Assembly (NCBI RefSeq): GCF_003467125.1
Contig: NZ_QSFA01000002.1
Location: 219,142 to 283,141 of the forward strand
Length of the DNA: 64,000 bases
From: Megasphaera sp. AM44-1BH
GTDB lineage: Bacteria; Bacillota; Negativicutes; Veillonellales; Megasphaeraceae
Direction of reading: 5' to 3'
Both the position numbers and the translations under genes were made by a program. This document shows, one piece after another, positions 8,110-16,580 of the stretch (position 1 is the stretch's first letter; each line of letters begins with the position of its first letter). Below the pieces are notes generated by a model. That model did not search any database. It was not told where the DNA came from and was given only the letters and a program-made list of their open reading frames with translations.

Positions 8110-9333
8110 ATGAGACCATACGCCAAATTATATCTGACCCGCAAAGGAGAACGGGCTGCCCGCAGCGGCCATCCCTGGGTCTATGGAGAAGAAGTGACCC
8201 ATGTCGATGGGCAATACAAGACGGGGGACCTGGTAGATGTCCTCAGTGAAAAAGGAAAATACCTGGGAACGGGATTTGCCAATGATATTTCTAAAATCCG
8301 CGTCCGCATCGTATCGCATAATGCTAACGACCGTTTCGACGAAGCCTTCTGGCAGCGCCGTGTCCAGTATGCGCTGGCGTACCGCCGGACGGTAATGGGA
8401 GAAAAGGATTTTGCCTGCTGCCGTCTTATTTTTGGCGATGCCGACGAAATGCCGGGCCTGACTGTAGACCGCTACAATGACCTGCTTGTGGCTCAAACGC
8501 TTTGCTATGGCATGGATGTAGTAAAACCGGTTATCTTCAAGGCACTGACTGAACAGCTGCGCCTTATGGGAGTCACTGTGCGTGGCATTTACGAACGTAA
8601 CGATGTCCGCGTCCGTGAACTGGATGGGATGGAGCAGTATAAAGGCTGGTACCGTGCACCCTATCTGCTGGAACCGGGCAGTGTGCTTACGACTATCGAT
8701 GAAAACGGTATATTATATGACGTGGACGTAGAAAACGGACAGAAAACGGGATTTTTCCTCGACCAGAAATATAACCGGCTGGCTGTAGCCAAAATTGCAA
8801 CAGGTCATCATGTGCTGGATTGCTTCACTCATACTGGTGCCTTTGCCCTAAATGCTGCCAGAGGCGGCGCGGCAAGTGTGACTGCCGTCGATATATCAGA
8901 CGAAGCCGTTGCCATGACCCGGGAAAATATCCGCCGCAACGGACTGGAAGACAAGGTTACGGCCCGGCAGGCCAACGTGTTTGACCTCCTGACGGATCTG
9001 GCAGACCATAAAAATCATGACTATGATTTCATCATCCTCGATCCGCCTGCCTTCACCAAATCGGGCCATACGGTGCGTAATGCCATCCGGGGCTATAAGG
9101 AAATCAATCTGAAGGCCATGAAGCTGCTGCCACGGGGCGGGTATCTGGCTACTTGTTCGTGCTCCCATTTCATGCGCGATGACTTATTCCGGTCTATGCT
9201 GGCCGATGCGGCTTCCGATGCCGGTGTTCATCTGCGCCAGATTGAAGCGCGCCAGCAGTCTCCGGACCATCCCATTCTCTGGAATGTACCAGAAACGAAT
9301 TATTTGAAGTTCTATTTATTTCAGGTCGTCTGA
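8110..9333 (+). CDS. Class I rRNA large subunit methyltransferase, RlmI/RlmK type
   Basis: The 407-residue protein has an N-terminal PUA-type RNA-binding domain (GHPWVYGEEV near residue 20) and a C-terminal Rossmann methyltransferase domain with the SAM-binding stretch VLDCFTHTGAFALNAARGG near residue 236 and the motif IV-like LDPPAFTKSG near 312. This matches proteins that make 5-methylcytosine in 23S rRNA, for example RlmI at C1962 in E. coli. The conserved Cys in the TCSCSHFM segment near 350 fits the family. AAAGGAG lies 5 bases upstream of the ATG. It is a single-gene unit with its own consensus promoter. Confidence 0.9.
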   Translation: MRPYAKLYLTRKGERAARSGHPWVYGEEVTHVDGQYKTGDLVDVLSEKGKYLGTGFANDISKIRVRIVSHNANDRFDEAFWQRRVQYALAYRRTVMGEKDFACCRLIFGDADEMPGLTVDRYNDLLVAQTLCYGMDVVKPVIFKALTEQLRLMGVTVRGIYERNDVRVRELDGMEQYKGWYRAPYLLEPGSVLTTIDENGILYDVDVENGQKTGFFLDQKYNRLAVAKIATGHHVLDCFTHTGAFALNAARGGAASVTAVDISDEAVAMTRENIRRNGLEDKVTARQANVFDLLTDLADHKNHDYDFIILDPPAFTKSGHTVRNAIRGYKEINLKAMKLLPRGGYLATCSCSHFMRDDLFRSMLADAASDAGVHLRQIEARQQSPDHPILWNVPETNYLKFYLFQVV

Positions 9334-9353
9334 CACACATGCATCTGGCGAGG

Positions 9354-9382
9354 CTGACGCCGCCAGTCAAGTATGGTATAAT
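9354..9382 (+). promoter_or_regulatory. Promoter of thrC
   Basis: CTGACG (9354-9359) and TATAAT (9377-9382) with 17-base spacing. The -35 overlaps a small CTGGCG / CGCCAG dyad that could be an operator or the rim of a weak terminator. Confidence 0.5.
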
Positions 9383-9434
9383 AAAACAGCAGATTTGGCC
9401 TACTATTACTGAATGAAATAAAGGAGAGGGTCCC

Positions 9435-10937
9435 ATGAATTTCAGAAGTACTCGTTCTCAAGAAACAGTTACTCCGTCCTATGCCTTATTACATGGCCTG
9501 GCCCGGGATGGCGGGCTCTATGTCCCGGAAACATTCCCGGAACAGGTATTGTCTTATACAGACCTGAAAGAAAAATCGTATCAGGAAATTGCCGATGCCG
9601 TGTTATCGTACTTTTTTACGAATTTTACTCCCAAAGTACGGCAGAAAATGATTGATGCCGCTTACAATGACCAGACATTCCGTGATGACCGCATCGTGCC
9701 TCTCCATTCGATTGACACGGACCTTTCTATTGCGGAACTGTACCATGGCCGCACGCTGGCCTTCAAAGATCTGGCCTTATCCCTGTTTCCCTATTTACTG
9801 ACGGCAGCCAAGGTGCAGGAAGAAGAAAAACGGGATATTCTTATCCTCACTGCAACCAGTGGTGATACGGGAAAAGCAGCTCTCGAAGGGTTCAAGGATG
9901 TAAATGGTACGAATATCATGGTCTTCTATCCCAGCGAAGGCGTCAGCCCCATGCAGAAACAGCAGATGCAGAAACAGGAAGGCCGGAACGTCCGTGTCAG
10001 CGCTATCCACGGGAATTTTGACGATGCCCAGAGCTTTTTGAAACGGGTCTTTACGAGCGAAGAAGTCAATGCCTATGCCCATAATCATGGCGTGCTCTTT
10101 TCCAGTGCCAATTCCATCAACATCGGCCGCCTCTTCCCGCAGATTGCCTATTATGTCTCTACATGGGTACGCCTCGTAGATGATGGCGTCATCGGTCCCG
10201 ATGAATCGTTTGATGTCGTCGTGCCTACAGGAAATTTCGGCAATATCCTGGCTGGCTGGTTTGCCAAAAAGATGGGGGCTCATATCGGGCGGCTCATCTG
10301 TGCATCCAACCGCAATAAAGTCCTGGCGGATTTCTTTGAAACTGGTGTCTATGATATGAACCGCGATTTCTATACGACAGACAGCCCGTCCATGGATATC
10401 CTCCTTTCTAGTAATTTCGAACGCTTTTTATTCTACGTAGCAAAGGGCGACTGCCAGCGTGTAGCCCAGTGGGAAAAGAATCTGCAGGAAACGGGAAAGA
10501 TGGCCGTAAATGCAGCGGAACTGGCATGGCTGCAACAGGAATTCTGTGGCGGCTGGATCGACGATGACGAAACAGAAGCCGTCATCAATCACGTATATAA
10601 TGATTTTGGCTATCTTCTGGATCCGCATACGGCTGTCGCCTATGGCGTGTATCTGAACCGTCACAAGCAGGGCCTGGACCAGGGCCGTCATACGGTCATC
10701 ATGTCTACGGCCCATCCGTACAAATTCCCACCAGTCATCTGCAAGGCCCTGGCATTGCCGTCCAGTGACGATCCGTTTACCATGCTCCAGTCTATCAGCA
10801 GTCTGACCGGCATCGCCCTGCCGGAACCGCTGGCCGCATTGCAGCAGAAGCCGGTCCGTTTTGCAGACACTATTGAAAAAGAAGATATGAAGCAGGCGGT
10901 ATTGTCCTTTATTGACGATATCAGCAAGAAGCAATAG
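9435..10937 (+). CDS. thrC: Threonine synthase
   Basis: The 500-residue pyridoxal-phosphate enzyme converts O-phosphohomoserine to threonine. It has the N-terminal threonine-synthase segment GLARDGGLYVPE near residue 18, the PLP-lysine segment LAFKDLAL near residue 105 and the phosphate-binding TSGDTGKAALEG near 145. Length fits the long class of threonine synthases found in many Firmicutes and Proteobacteria. No hom or thrB gene is adjacent. A downstream transporter gene begins 22 bases after its stop and is likely co-transcribed. Confidence 0.95.
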   Translation: MNFRSTRSQETVTPSYALLHGLARDGGLYVPETFPEQVLSYTDLKEKSYQEIADAVLSYFFTNFTPKVRQKMIDAAYNDQTFRDDRIVPLHSIDTDLSIAELYHGRTLAFKDLALSLFPYLLTAAKVQEEEKRDILILTATSGDTGKAALEGFKDVNGTNIMVFYPSEGVSPMQKQQMQKQEGRNVRVSAIHGNFDDAQSFLKRVFTSEEVNAYAHNHGVLFSSANSINIGRLFPQIAYYVSTWVRLVDDGVIGPDESFDVVVPTGNFGNILAGWFAKKMGAHIGRLICASNRNKVLADFFETGVYDMNRDFYTTDSPSMDILLSSNFERFLFYVAKGDCQRVAQWEKNLQETGKMAVNAAELAWLQQEFCGGWIDDDETEAVINHVYNDFGYLLDPHTAVAYGVYLNRHKQGLDQGRHTVIMSTAHPYKFPPVICKALALPSSDDPFTMLQSISSLTGIALPEPLAALQQKPVRFADTIEKEDMKQAVLSFIDDISKKQ

Positions 10938-10959
10938 AAAAGAGGCGCTCTGGTTTTAT

Positions 10960-11859
10960 ATGAATAAAGGCGTTGTGTATGCCATTTTATCAGCTCTGGC
11001 GTTCAGCATTCAGAATGTCATAGTCAAGGAGTTGTCGTATACCATGAGCACTGGGGAAATCGCGTTTTTTCGCGGTTTTCTCAGTGCTGTTCTTATCCTG
11101 GGACTGATGCGGGTCAATCACGTCCACTTATCTCGCGAAGACCGGCCCACGCTCTGGCTGCGCGGCATACTGGGTGGTACGGGGATGATATGCATTTTTT
11201 ATGCCCTCCGGGGCATGCCTCTGGCAGACGTTTCCATCATTTCCCAGTTATCGGCATTTTTTGTCATGCTTTTTGCAGCGATTTTCCTGAAAGAAGTATT
11301 GCCGAAAGGTGCGAAACTCCCTCTTGTCGTCATTTTTGCCGGCGGTTGTCTTGTCGTCCGGCCATGGAATTTTGATTCCTTCAATGTATACTCCCTGTTT
11401 GCCCTGGCCCAGGCTGTGTTTGCTGCCGGTGCCTATACGACAGTGAGTAAACTGACCGATTCAGGGAAGCATCATCCCTATGAAATCGTGTTGTATTTCC
11501 TGGTCTGTGCGGCCCTGTCGGGAGCTGTGCTCATGATACTGGGCGGCAGTTTCCTCGTTCCCAATCTGCAGGAATGGGGCTGGTATATTGCTCTGGGACT
11601 GATTACGGTCATTGCCCAGATCTGGATGACCGATGCCTATGCTATGGCTAATCCGGTCGTCGTCAGTTTTGTATCGTATATCGGCGTTTTTTTCAATGCC
11701 CTCTGGGGATTTGTCATTTTCCGGGAAATGCTGACCCTGCTCACCGTAGCAGGCGGCGCTTTAATTATTGGTGGTTCCATGTACCTGACGAAGCTCAAGC
11801 ATGACCGGATTGCCGAAATGGCAGCTGTCAGGGAACGGAATACAAAAAAAGAAGTATGA
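10960..11859 (+). CDS. EamA/DMT family transporter
   Basis: The 299-residue protein is almost entirely hydrophobic with about ten membrane segments in two EamA repeats, the usual plan of the drug/metabolite transporter superfamily. Such proteins export amino acids, nucleotide-like metabolites or drugs, often by proton exchange; substrate cannot be told. I start it at the ATG at 10960; a longer frame with a TTG inside thrC has no ribosome site. Position after thrC makes amino-acid efflux a reasonable guess only. Its stop overlaps the next gene's start. Confidence 0.85.
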   Translation: MNKGVVYAILSALAFSIQNVIVKELSYTMSTGEIAFFRGFLSAVLILGLMRVNHVHLSREDRPTLWLRGILGGTGMICIFYALRGMPLADVSIISQLSAFFVMLFAAIFLKEVLPKGAKLPLVVIFAGGCLVVRPWNFDSFNVYSLFALAQAVFAAGAYTTVSKLTDSGKHHPYEIVLYFLVCAALSGAVLMILGGSFLVPNLQEWGWYIALGLITVIAQIWMTDAYAMANPVVVSFVSYIGVFFNALWGFVIFREMLTLLTVAGGALIIGGSMYLTKLKHDRIAEMAAVRERNTKKEV

Positions 11860-12599
11860 GGACTATGAAAATAAACGAAACGCATGTAAAAATCGGCTTT
11901 TTTGGCATGCTTCTCGTCGTACTGGCTGGTATCCATCTGGCTATTCCTGATTTTTACCGTACAGTCTGGGCCCTTTCGACGAGCGGCAATATGCAGGGAA
12001 CTATAGCCTATTTACGGTCTTTCGGCATCTGGGCTGTAGCTGTCAGTATGATCATTGATATTGTCATCAACATCGTAGGCTTTTTGCCATCCATCTTTAT
12101 TTCGACGGCAAACGGCGTCGTATTCGGCGTGTTCCAGGGGACCGTTGTTTCCTGGATTGCCGAAACAATCGGTGTCATTATCAGTTTCTTCTTCATGCGG
12201 ACTCTTTTCCGTAGCAAGGCAAAAAAAGTCATAGAAAAGAGTAAAATGCTCAGCAAACTGGATCATTACAGTACGTGGCAGGCCATGACCATAGCCCGTG
12301 CTGTTCCGTATTCGCCCAATGGGCTGGTGACAGCCCTGGGAGCCCTGAGTCACATCAGCTACCGCGATTATATCCTGGGATGTTTTATCGGCAAGCTCCC
12401 ATCCGTAGCTTGTGAAGTGTTTGTAGGGCACGATGTGGTCATGTTCGAAGACCACACCATGCGCCTGACCATCCTGATTATTGCCATTACAGTGATTTAT
12501 GGGGGACTCTGGTACTGGCACCGCCGCCAGCGGGCGAAAAAAGTACTCCGCAAAATCTCGGAAGATCTCGATAAAGAAAATCTCAATAAAGAAAAATAA
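11856..12599 (+). CDS. VTT-domain (TVP38/TMEM64 family) membrane protein
   Basis: The 247-residue protein has about six membrane segments and the family core: a Gly-rich VFGVFQGTVVSW stretch near residue 89 and the conserved region ARAVPYSPNGLVTALGALS near 148. Related DedA/TMEM64 proteins act in lipid transport and membrane homeostasis. The C-terminus is highly charged. Its first ATG overlaps the transporter stop (ATGA); a second ATG three codons later is also possible. It is the last gene of the thrC transcription unit before a bidirectional terminator. Confidence 0.85.
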   Translation: MRTMKINETHVKIGFFGMLLVVLAGIHLAIPDFYRTVWALSTSGNMQGTIAYLRSFGIWAVAVSMIIDIVINIVGFLPSIFISTANGVVFGVFQGTVVSWIAETIGVIISFFFMRTLFRSKAKKVIEKSKMLSKLDHYSTWQAMTIARAVPYSPNGLVTALGALSHISYRDYILGCFIGKLPSVACEVFVGHDVVMFEDHTMRLTILIIAITVIYGGLWYWHRRQRAKKVLRKISEDLDKENLNKEK

Positions 12600-12649
12600 A
12601 GAGGCTATCGCATTAGGTAAAAGGATACGTAATGCGATAGCCTCTGTTT
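12600..12649. terminator. Bidirectional terminator between the VTT gene and prfC
   Basis: A perfect 16-base stem (AGAGGCTATCGCATTA and its complement ending at 12645) with TGTTTT after it lies between two convergent genes. Confidence 0.88.
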
Positions 12650-12695
12650 TGCGTTTGATGCTCAAAGTCTGACGTATAATGTGGAATCTGAAATG

Positions 12696-14309
12696 TTATT
12701 CCTCATCCGGTTCGTCTATAGCCAGTTCATCCGGTGTCGTGCAGAAGGTAAAGTCCGGATTCCGTTCGACGATCCAGTTGGTCTGCCATTCGTTGGCAAT
12801 GAGCAACACGACGCGCTGCTTATGGTCTTTGACGATCATGGCACTGTCGATATTTTTCAGTTCCTTATAGTCGTGGCCATTGGTCTGAATCCAGCGGGCT
12901 ACGGTGTATGGCAGGGTATTCATTTCCAGATCGACGCCGTATTCGTGTTTCAGCCGGTATTCCAGGACTTCAAACTGCAACTGGCCAACGGCTCCTACGA
13001 TATAGCTTTCCATGGAACCGAGGTTTTCGTAAATCTGTACGGCTCCTTCCTGGGCCAGCTGGGTCATGCCTTTCAGAAACTGTTTGCGCTTCATAGAGTC
13101 TTTGGCACGGATCCGGGCGAACAGTTCTGGCGGGAACGTCGGAAAATCTCTGAAGGTGACCTTCTTTTTCCCCGAGTACAGCGTATCGCCAACGCCCATG
13201 GTGCCATTGTCAAATACGCCGATAATGTCTCCGGGATAGGCTTCTTCGACGATGGTCCGTTCTGTTGCCAGAAATTGCTGGGGCTGCATGAGACGCAGTG
13301 TCTTCCCGGACTGGCGATGGGTTACGGTCATGCCTTTTTCGAACTGCCCGGAGCAGATGCGCATGAATACGATGCGGTCATGATGCTGGGGATTCATATT
13401 GGCCTGAATCTTGAATACGAAGGACGTAAACTGATCGGACGTCGGTTCGACGATGCCTTCGGCACAGGGACGGGGCTGGGGTGGCGGAGCAAGACGCAGG
13501 AATTCTTCCAGGAACGGTTTGACGCCGAAATTGGTCATGGCTGAACCGAAGAACATCGGTGTCAGCTGGCCGTTCTTTACTTTTTCCATATCAAATTCGT
13601 CACCGGCCATATCGAGGAGTTCAATGTCGTCGATAAGCCCCTGATGTACGTCGTCGTCGAGAAGTTCCTTGAATATAGGATCATCGGCAGAGCCTTTGGT
13701 CGATGCCAGTTTGCGCTGGCCGTGAGATGTATCTTTTTCAAAGAGTTCGATGGATGCCGTCGTCCGGTCGTAGATGCCCTGATAATTGCCATTGAGGCCG
13801 ATAGGCCAGTTCATGGGATAGGCATGGATGCCCAGGATGTTTTCGATTTCATCCATCAGGTCGAAGGGATTGCGGCCAAAGTGATCGATTTTATTGACAA
13901 AGGTAAAGATGGGGATGCCCCGTTCCTTACAGACCCGGAACAGCTTCTTCGTCTGGGCTTCGACGCCCTTGGCAACATCGATAAGCATGACGGCGCTGTC
14001 AGCGGCCATGAGCGTGCGGTACGTATCTTCACTAAAATCCTGATGACCCGGTGTATCGAGAATATTGATATGATGGCCTTCGTAATCGAATTGAAGAACT
14101 GAACTGGTAACTGAAATCCCACGCTGCTTTTCGATTTCCATCCAGTCTGATACGGCGTGTTTTGCTGTTTTTCTGGCTTTGACAGAACCGGCCAGATGTA
14201 TGGCACCTCCGTAGAGGAGCAGTTTTTCAGTCAATGTCGTCTTGCCAGCATCAGGGTGCGAGATGATGGCAAAGGTACGGCGGTTATTTACTTCATCCAC
14301 TAATGACAT
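12696..14309 (-). CDS. prfC: Peptide chain release factor 3
   Basis: The 537-residue GTPase removes release factors RF1/RF2 from the ribosome after termination. The G1 loop is in SHPDAGKTTLTEKLL near residue 17, followed by DTPGHQDFSEDTYR (G3) and VNKIDHFGRNPFDLMDE (G4), then EF-Tu-like domains and a normal RF3 C-terminus. I start at the ATG at 14309, which has AGGTGG just upstream and gives the usual RRTFAIISHPDAG spacing; an ATG four codons earlier lacks a ribosome site. It is a single-gene unit convergent with the VTT gene. Confidence 0.96.
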   Translation of the reverse strand: MSLVDEVNNRRTFAIISHPDAGKTTLTEKLLLYGGAIHLAGSVKARKTAKHAVSDWMEIEKQRGISVTSSVLQFDYEGHHINILDTPGHQDFSEDTYRTLMAADSAVMLIDVAKGVEAQTKKLFRVCKERGIPIFTFVNKIDHFGRNPFDLMDEIENILGIHAYPMNWPIGLNGNYQGIYDRTTASIELFEKDTSHGQRKLASTKGSADDPIFKELLDDDVHQGLIDDIELLDMAGDEFDMEKVKNGQLTPMFFGSAMTNFGVKPFLEEFLRLAPPPQPRPCAEGIVEPTSDQFTSFVFKIQANMNPQHHDRIVFMRICSGQFEKGMTVTHRQSGKTLRLMQPQQFLATERTIVEEAYPGDIIGVFDNGTMGVGDTLYSGKKKVTFRDFPTFPPELFARIRAKDSMKRKQFLKGMTQLAQEGAVQIYENLGSMESYIVGAVGQLQFEVLEYRLKHEYGVDLEMNTLPYTVARWIQTNGHDYKELKNIDSAMIVKDHKQRVVLLIANEWQTNWIVERNPDFTFCTTPDELAIDEPDEE

Positions 14310-14354
14310 GTTCCACCTCATGAATTCGAATAATCAAAAAATACAGTACATACT

Positions 14355-14383
14355 ATTATACTAAGAAAAATGTCGTTCGTAAA
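14355..14383 (-). promoter_or_regulatory. Promoter of prfC
   Basis: On the minus strand TTTACG (14378-14383) and a perfect TATAAT (14355-14360) are 17 bases apart, about 45 bases upstream of the start codon. Confidence 0.65.
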
Positions 14384-14548
14384 CAGCGAAACGAGGAGAA
14401 AAGTCCAGTGAATCTGTTTTCTTCCGATTGATACAAAGTGTTTTATGCTCTGCAGGACAGAGACGGGCCTTTTTTGGTATAATAAAAGTGTAGAGCTGTT
14501 AACAATACGGCGATGCACGTTTTCTGCTACTGCCGGAGGTGTATGGCG

Positions 14549-16270
14549 ATGACTACCAGACCGTTGGCCTTAACCCGTGAAGATTTTATGGCGATTACCG
14601 ATGCAGTGTACTGTATCCTCATACTGGTAAATGAAAAAGGAACTCCCGTATACTGGAATGGCGCTGCCTGTGACCTTGAACGGCGGCTGCCCGGTTCGTG
14701 CCGGGAAATCATAAAAAAGCTGGGAGAAACCGTAGATGTCGTTCATTGTGAAGGACGCTATGTGGTGACAGCTGCATCCCGCGATTTTATCTGCCATATA
14801 CGTCCCTGGCAGATAAAACAGCATCGCCGGGGCAGTATTCTCATCGTCCACGAATCGTGCGTATCTTCCTGTGCCGTCCAGGAGCTGAATGTCGTGCGCG
14901 ATGTCGTTGAGGAAATCGATGCTGTGCTCGAAGCCGGTCCGACGGGGCTTCTGGTGCTTGATTCCCGTGGCATGATAAAACGGGTCAATCACCGTTTTGA
15001 ATCCCTATATGGACTGGACCGGAAAACCATACTGGGCAAGTCCATAAAGATGATCATGAAAGAAACACAGATTCCCCAGGAACTGCTGGACAAGGCCCTT
15101 CATCAACAGGAGCACGGCATCTCTCTCGTAGAATATAAAGGGCGGAAACTCGTCTATACGGCTACCCCCGGACTGGACCGCAATCATCAGATGCGCTGTC
15201 TCGTCGTAGATATCCAGGATGTATCGGCATGGAAGATCTTGTGGGAGAAATTCAAAGAACAGCGGAAGCACATGAATGAATTTATCCGCAAAGTCGCCGT
15301 ACTGAGCAGTCATTCTGAGGATATGGTCATCGGCCGCAGCCAGGCGATGCAGAAGGTCATGCATCTCATCGAAGTCGTTTCCGATGTCGATTCGACGGTG
15401 CTGATTACGGGAGAATCGGGGACGGGAAAGGAAGTCGTCGTCAATGAAATCTATCATCGCAGCCGGCGGAGGGATAAGCCATTCCTGAAGATTAACTGCG
15501 GTGCCATTCCCGAGGAACTCTTTGAATCAGAGCTGTTCGGCTATGAGAGCGGTGCCTTTACCGGGGCCAGGCGGCAGGGAAAGGCCGGCTTTTTTGAACT
15601 GGCGGACCAGGGCGTTCTCCTGCTCGATGAAATAGGAGAGCTGAGCCTGGCAGCCCAGGCCAAGCTGCTGCGGGTCATACAGAATCAGGAAGTACAGCGT
15701 ATCGGCGCTGCCCGGTCTATCCATGTCGATGTCCGTCTTATTGCTGCGACGAACCGGAATTTGTGGGACATGGTACAGCAGGGGACGTTCCGGAGCGACT
15801 TGTATTACCGGCTTCACGTCATCCATATCCACATTCCGCCGCTGCGGGAACGTCGGGAGGACATCATACCGCTGGCCACGCAGTTTCTCCATACGTTCAA
15901 TGCGAAATATGAAAAGCATAAAGTACTGACGCCGGCACTCTGCCGTCTCCTAATGGTACAGGACTGGCCCGGCAATATCAGGGAACTGGAAAATGCCATT
16001 GAAACACTGGTCATACTGACCGAAGGGGATGACCTGCAACCAGAAGATTTCATCAGTCAGATCCAGATGGAAGAGAGTGAAGCTATTGTCACTATCCGCC
16101 GCCTGGCTCCATGGAATCAGACCATGGCCGAAGTGGAACGGAAAATATTGCAGATGACAGCGGACCAGTGTCATTCGACACGGGCTATGGCAGATATTCT
16201 GCATATTGATCAGTCTACTATATCCCGGAAAATGCAGAAATACGGGCTGTCTCTGGGAAGAAAAAAGTGA
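14549..16270 (+). CDS. Sigma-54-dependent transcriptional activator with PAS domain
   Basis: This 573-residue enhancer-binding protein has an N-terminal sensory part (1-110), a PAS domain (about 118-225), an AAA+ domain (258-500) and a C-terminal Fis-like helix-turn-helix (543-565). Visible motifs are Walker A GESGTGKE (288-295), the sigma-54 contact loop GAFTGA (335-340), Walker B VLLLDE (356-361) and an arginine-finger region near FRSDLYYRL. It therefore drives transcription from -24/-12 promoters with RNA polymerase-sigma-54. I use the ATG at 14549, 8 bases after GGAGGT. It has no receiver domain, so it probably senses a metabolite directly. The next operon is the natural target. Confidence 0.93.
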   Translation: MTTRPLALTREDFMAITDAVYCILILVNEKGTPVYWNGAACDLERRLPGSCREIIKKLGETVDVVHCEGRYVVTAASRDFICHIRPWQIKQHRRGSILIVHESCVSSCAVQELNVVRDVVEEIDAVLEAGPTGLLVLDSRGMIKRVNHRFESLYGLDRKTILGKSIKMIMKETQIPQELLDKALHQQEHGISLVEYKGRKLVYTATPGLDRNHQMRCLVVDIQDVSAWKILWEKFKEQRKHMNEFIRKVAVLSSHSEDMVIGRSQAMQKVMHLIEVVSDVDSTVLITGESGTGKEVVVNEIYHRSRRRDKPFLKINCGAIPEELFESELFGYESGAFTGARRQGKAGFFELADQGVLLLDEIGELSLAAQAKLLRVIQNQEVQRIGAARSIHVDVRLIAATNRNLWDMVQQGTFRSDLYYRLHVIHIHIPPLRERREDIIPLATQFLHTFNAKYEKHKVLTPALCRLLMVQDWPGNIRELENAIETLVILTEGDDLQPEDFISQIQMEESEAIVTIRRLAPWNQTMAEVERKILQMTADQCHSTRAMADILHIDQSTISRKMQKYGLSLGRKK

Positions 16271-16295
16271 GCTGTTCTGGCTGACGTCAGGGTAT

Positions 16296-16335
16296 TGATG
16301 CAGTATTGCATAGTTTCTGATGCAATGCTGCATCA
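16296..16335 (+). promoter_or_regulatory. Two tandem palindromes, candidate enhancer sites for the sigma-54 activator
   Basis: Site 2 (16318-16335) is a perfect dyad TGATGCA-N4-TGCATCA. Site 1 (16296-16313) is TGATGCA-N4-TGCATAG. Their centres are 22 bases apart, about two helical turns, so bound dimers would lie on one face. The whole block is itself an inverted repeat with 16-base arms and could form a hairpin, but no T run follows directly. Confidence 0.6.
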
Positions 16336-16389
16336 GAAAGCCTGTTTTGTACAGGGCATTTTGTCACAGTCCGGGCACTATTTCTGAAA

Positions 16390-16440
16390 AAGCGTTTCCT
16401 GATGATGCAGAATGACATCATCGGGAAACGCTTCTTTTTT
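16390..16440 (+). terminator. Terminator between the sigma-54 activator and the CoA-transferase operon
   Basis: Arms AAGCGTTTCC / GGAAACGCTT and an inner GATGATG / CATCATC form a long stem followed by CTTTTTT. It isolates the downstream operon from the regulator transcript. Confidence 0.88.
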
Positions 16441-16491
16441 GCCTATGCCGGAATGGAGGCATTCCATGCCGGTCTTTTGTTTATTCATAAC

Positions 16492-16507
16492 TGGTACGAT
16501 TATTTCA
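16492..16507 (+). promoter_or_regulatory. Candidate sigma-54 (-24/-12) promoter
   Basis: TGGTACG-N4-TTTCA matches the TGGCACG-N4-TTGCA consensus with one difference in each box, and the 10-base gap between the GG and the expected GC is kept. The -12 GC reads TC, so the site is imperfect. It lies about 190 bases after the centre of the tandem palindromes and 74 bases before the CoA-transferase start. Confidence 0.45.
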
Positions 16508-16580
16508 TATATATTTACAGAGGGAGAGGAAAGGGTATCCTGTCCCGGGTCATGCTGAATGGAGAGAAGAGGAGGCGGAC

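Noticed and set aside
16296..16335. Tandem palindromes as a plain transcription terminator of the activator gene
   Set aside because: The block can fold, but no T run follows directly, and a much better terminator lies at 16390-16440. Two phased dyads fit protein binding better.
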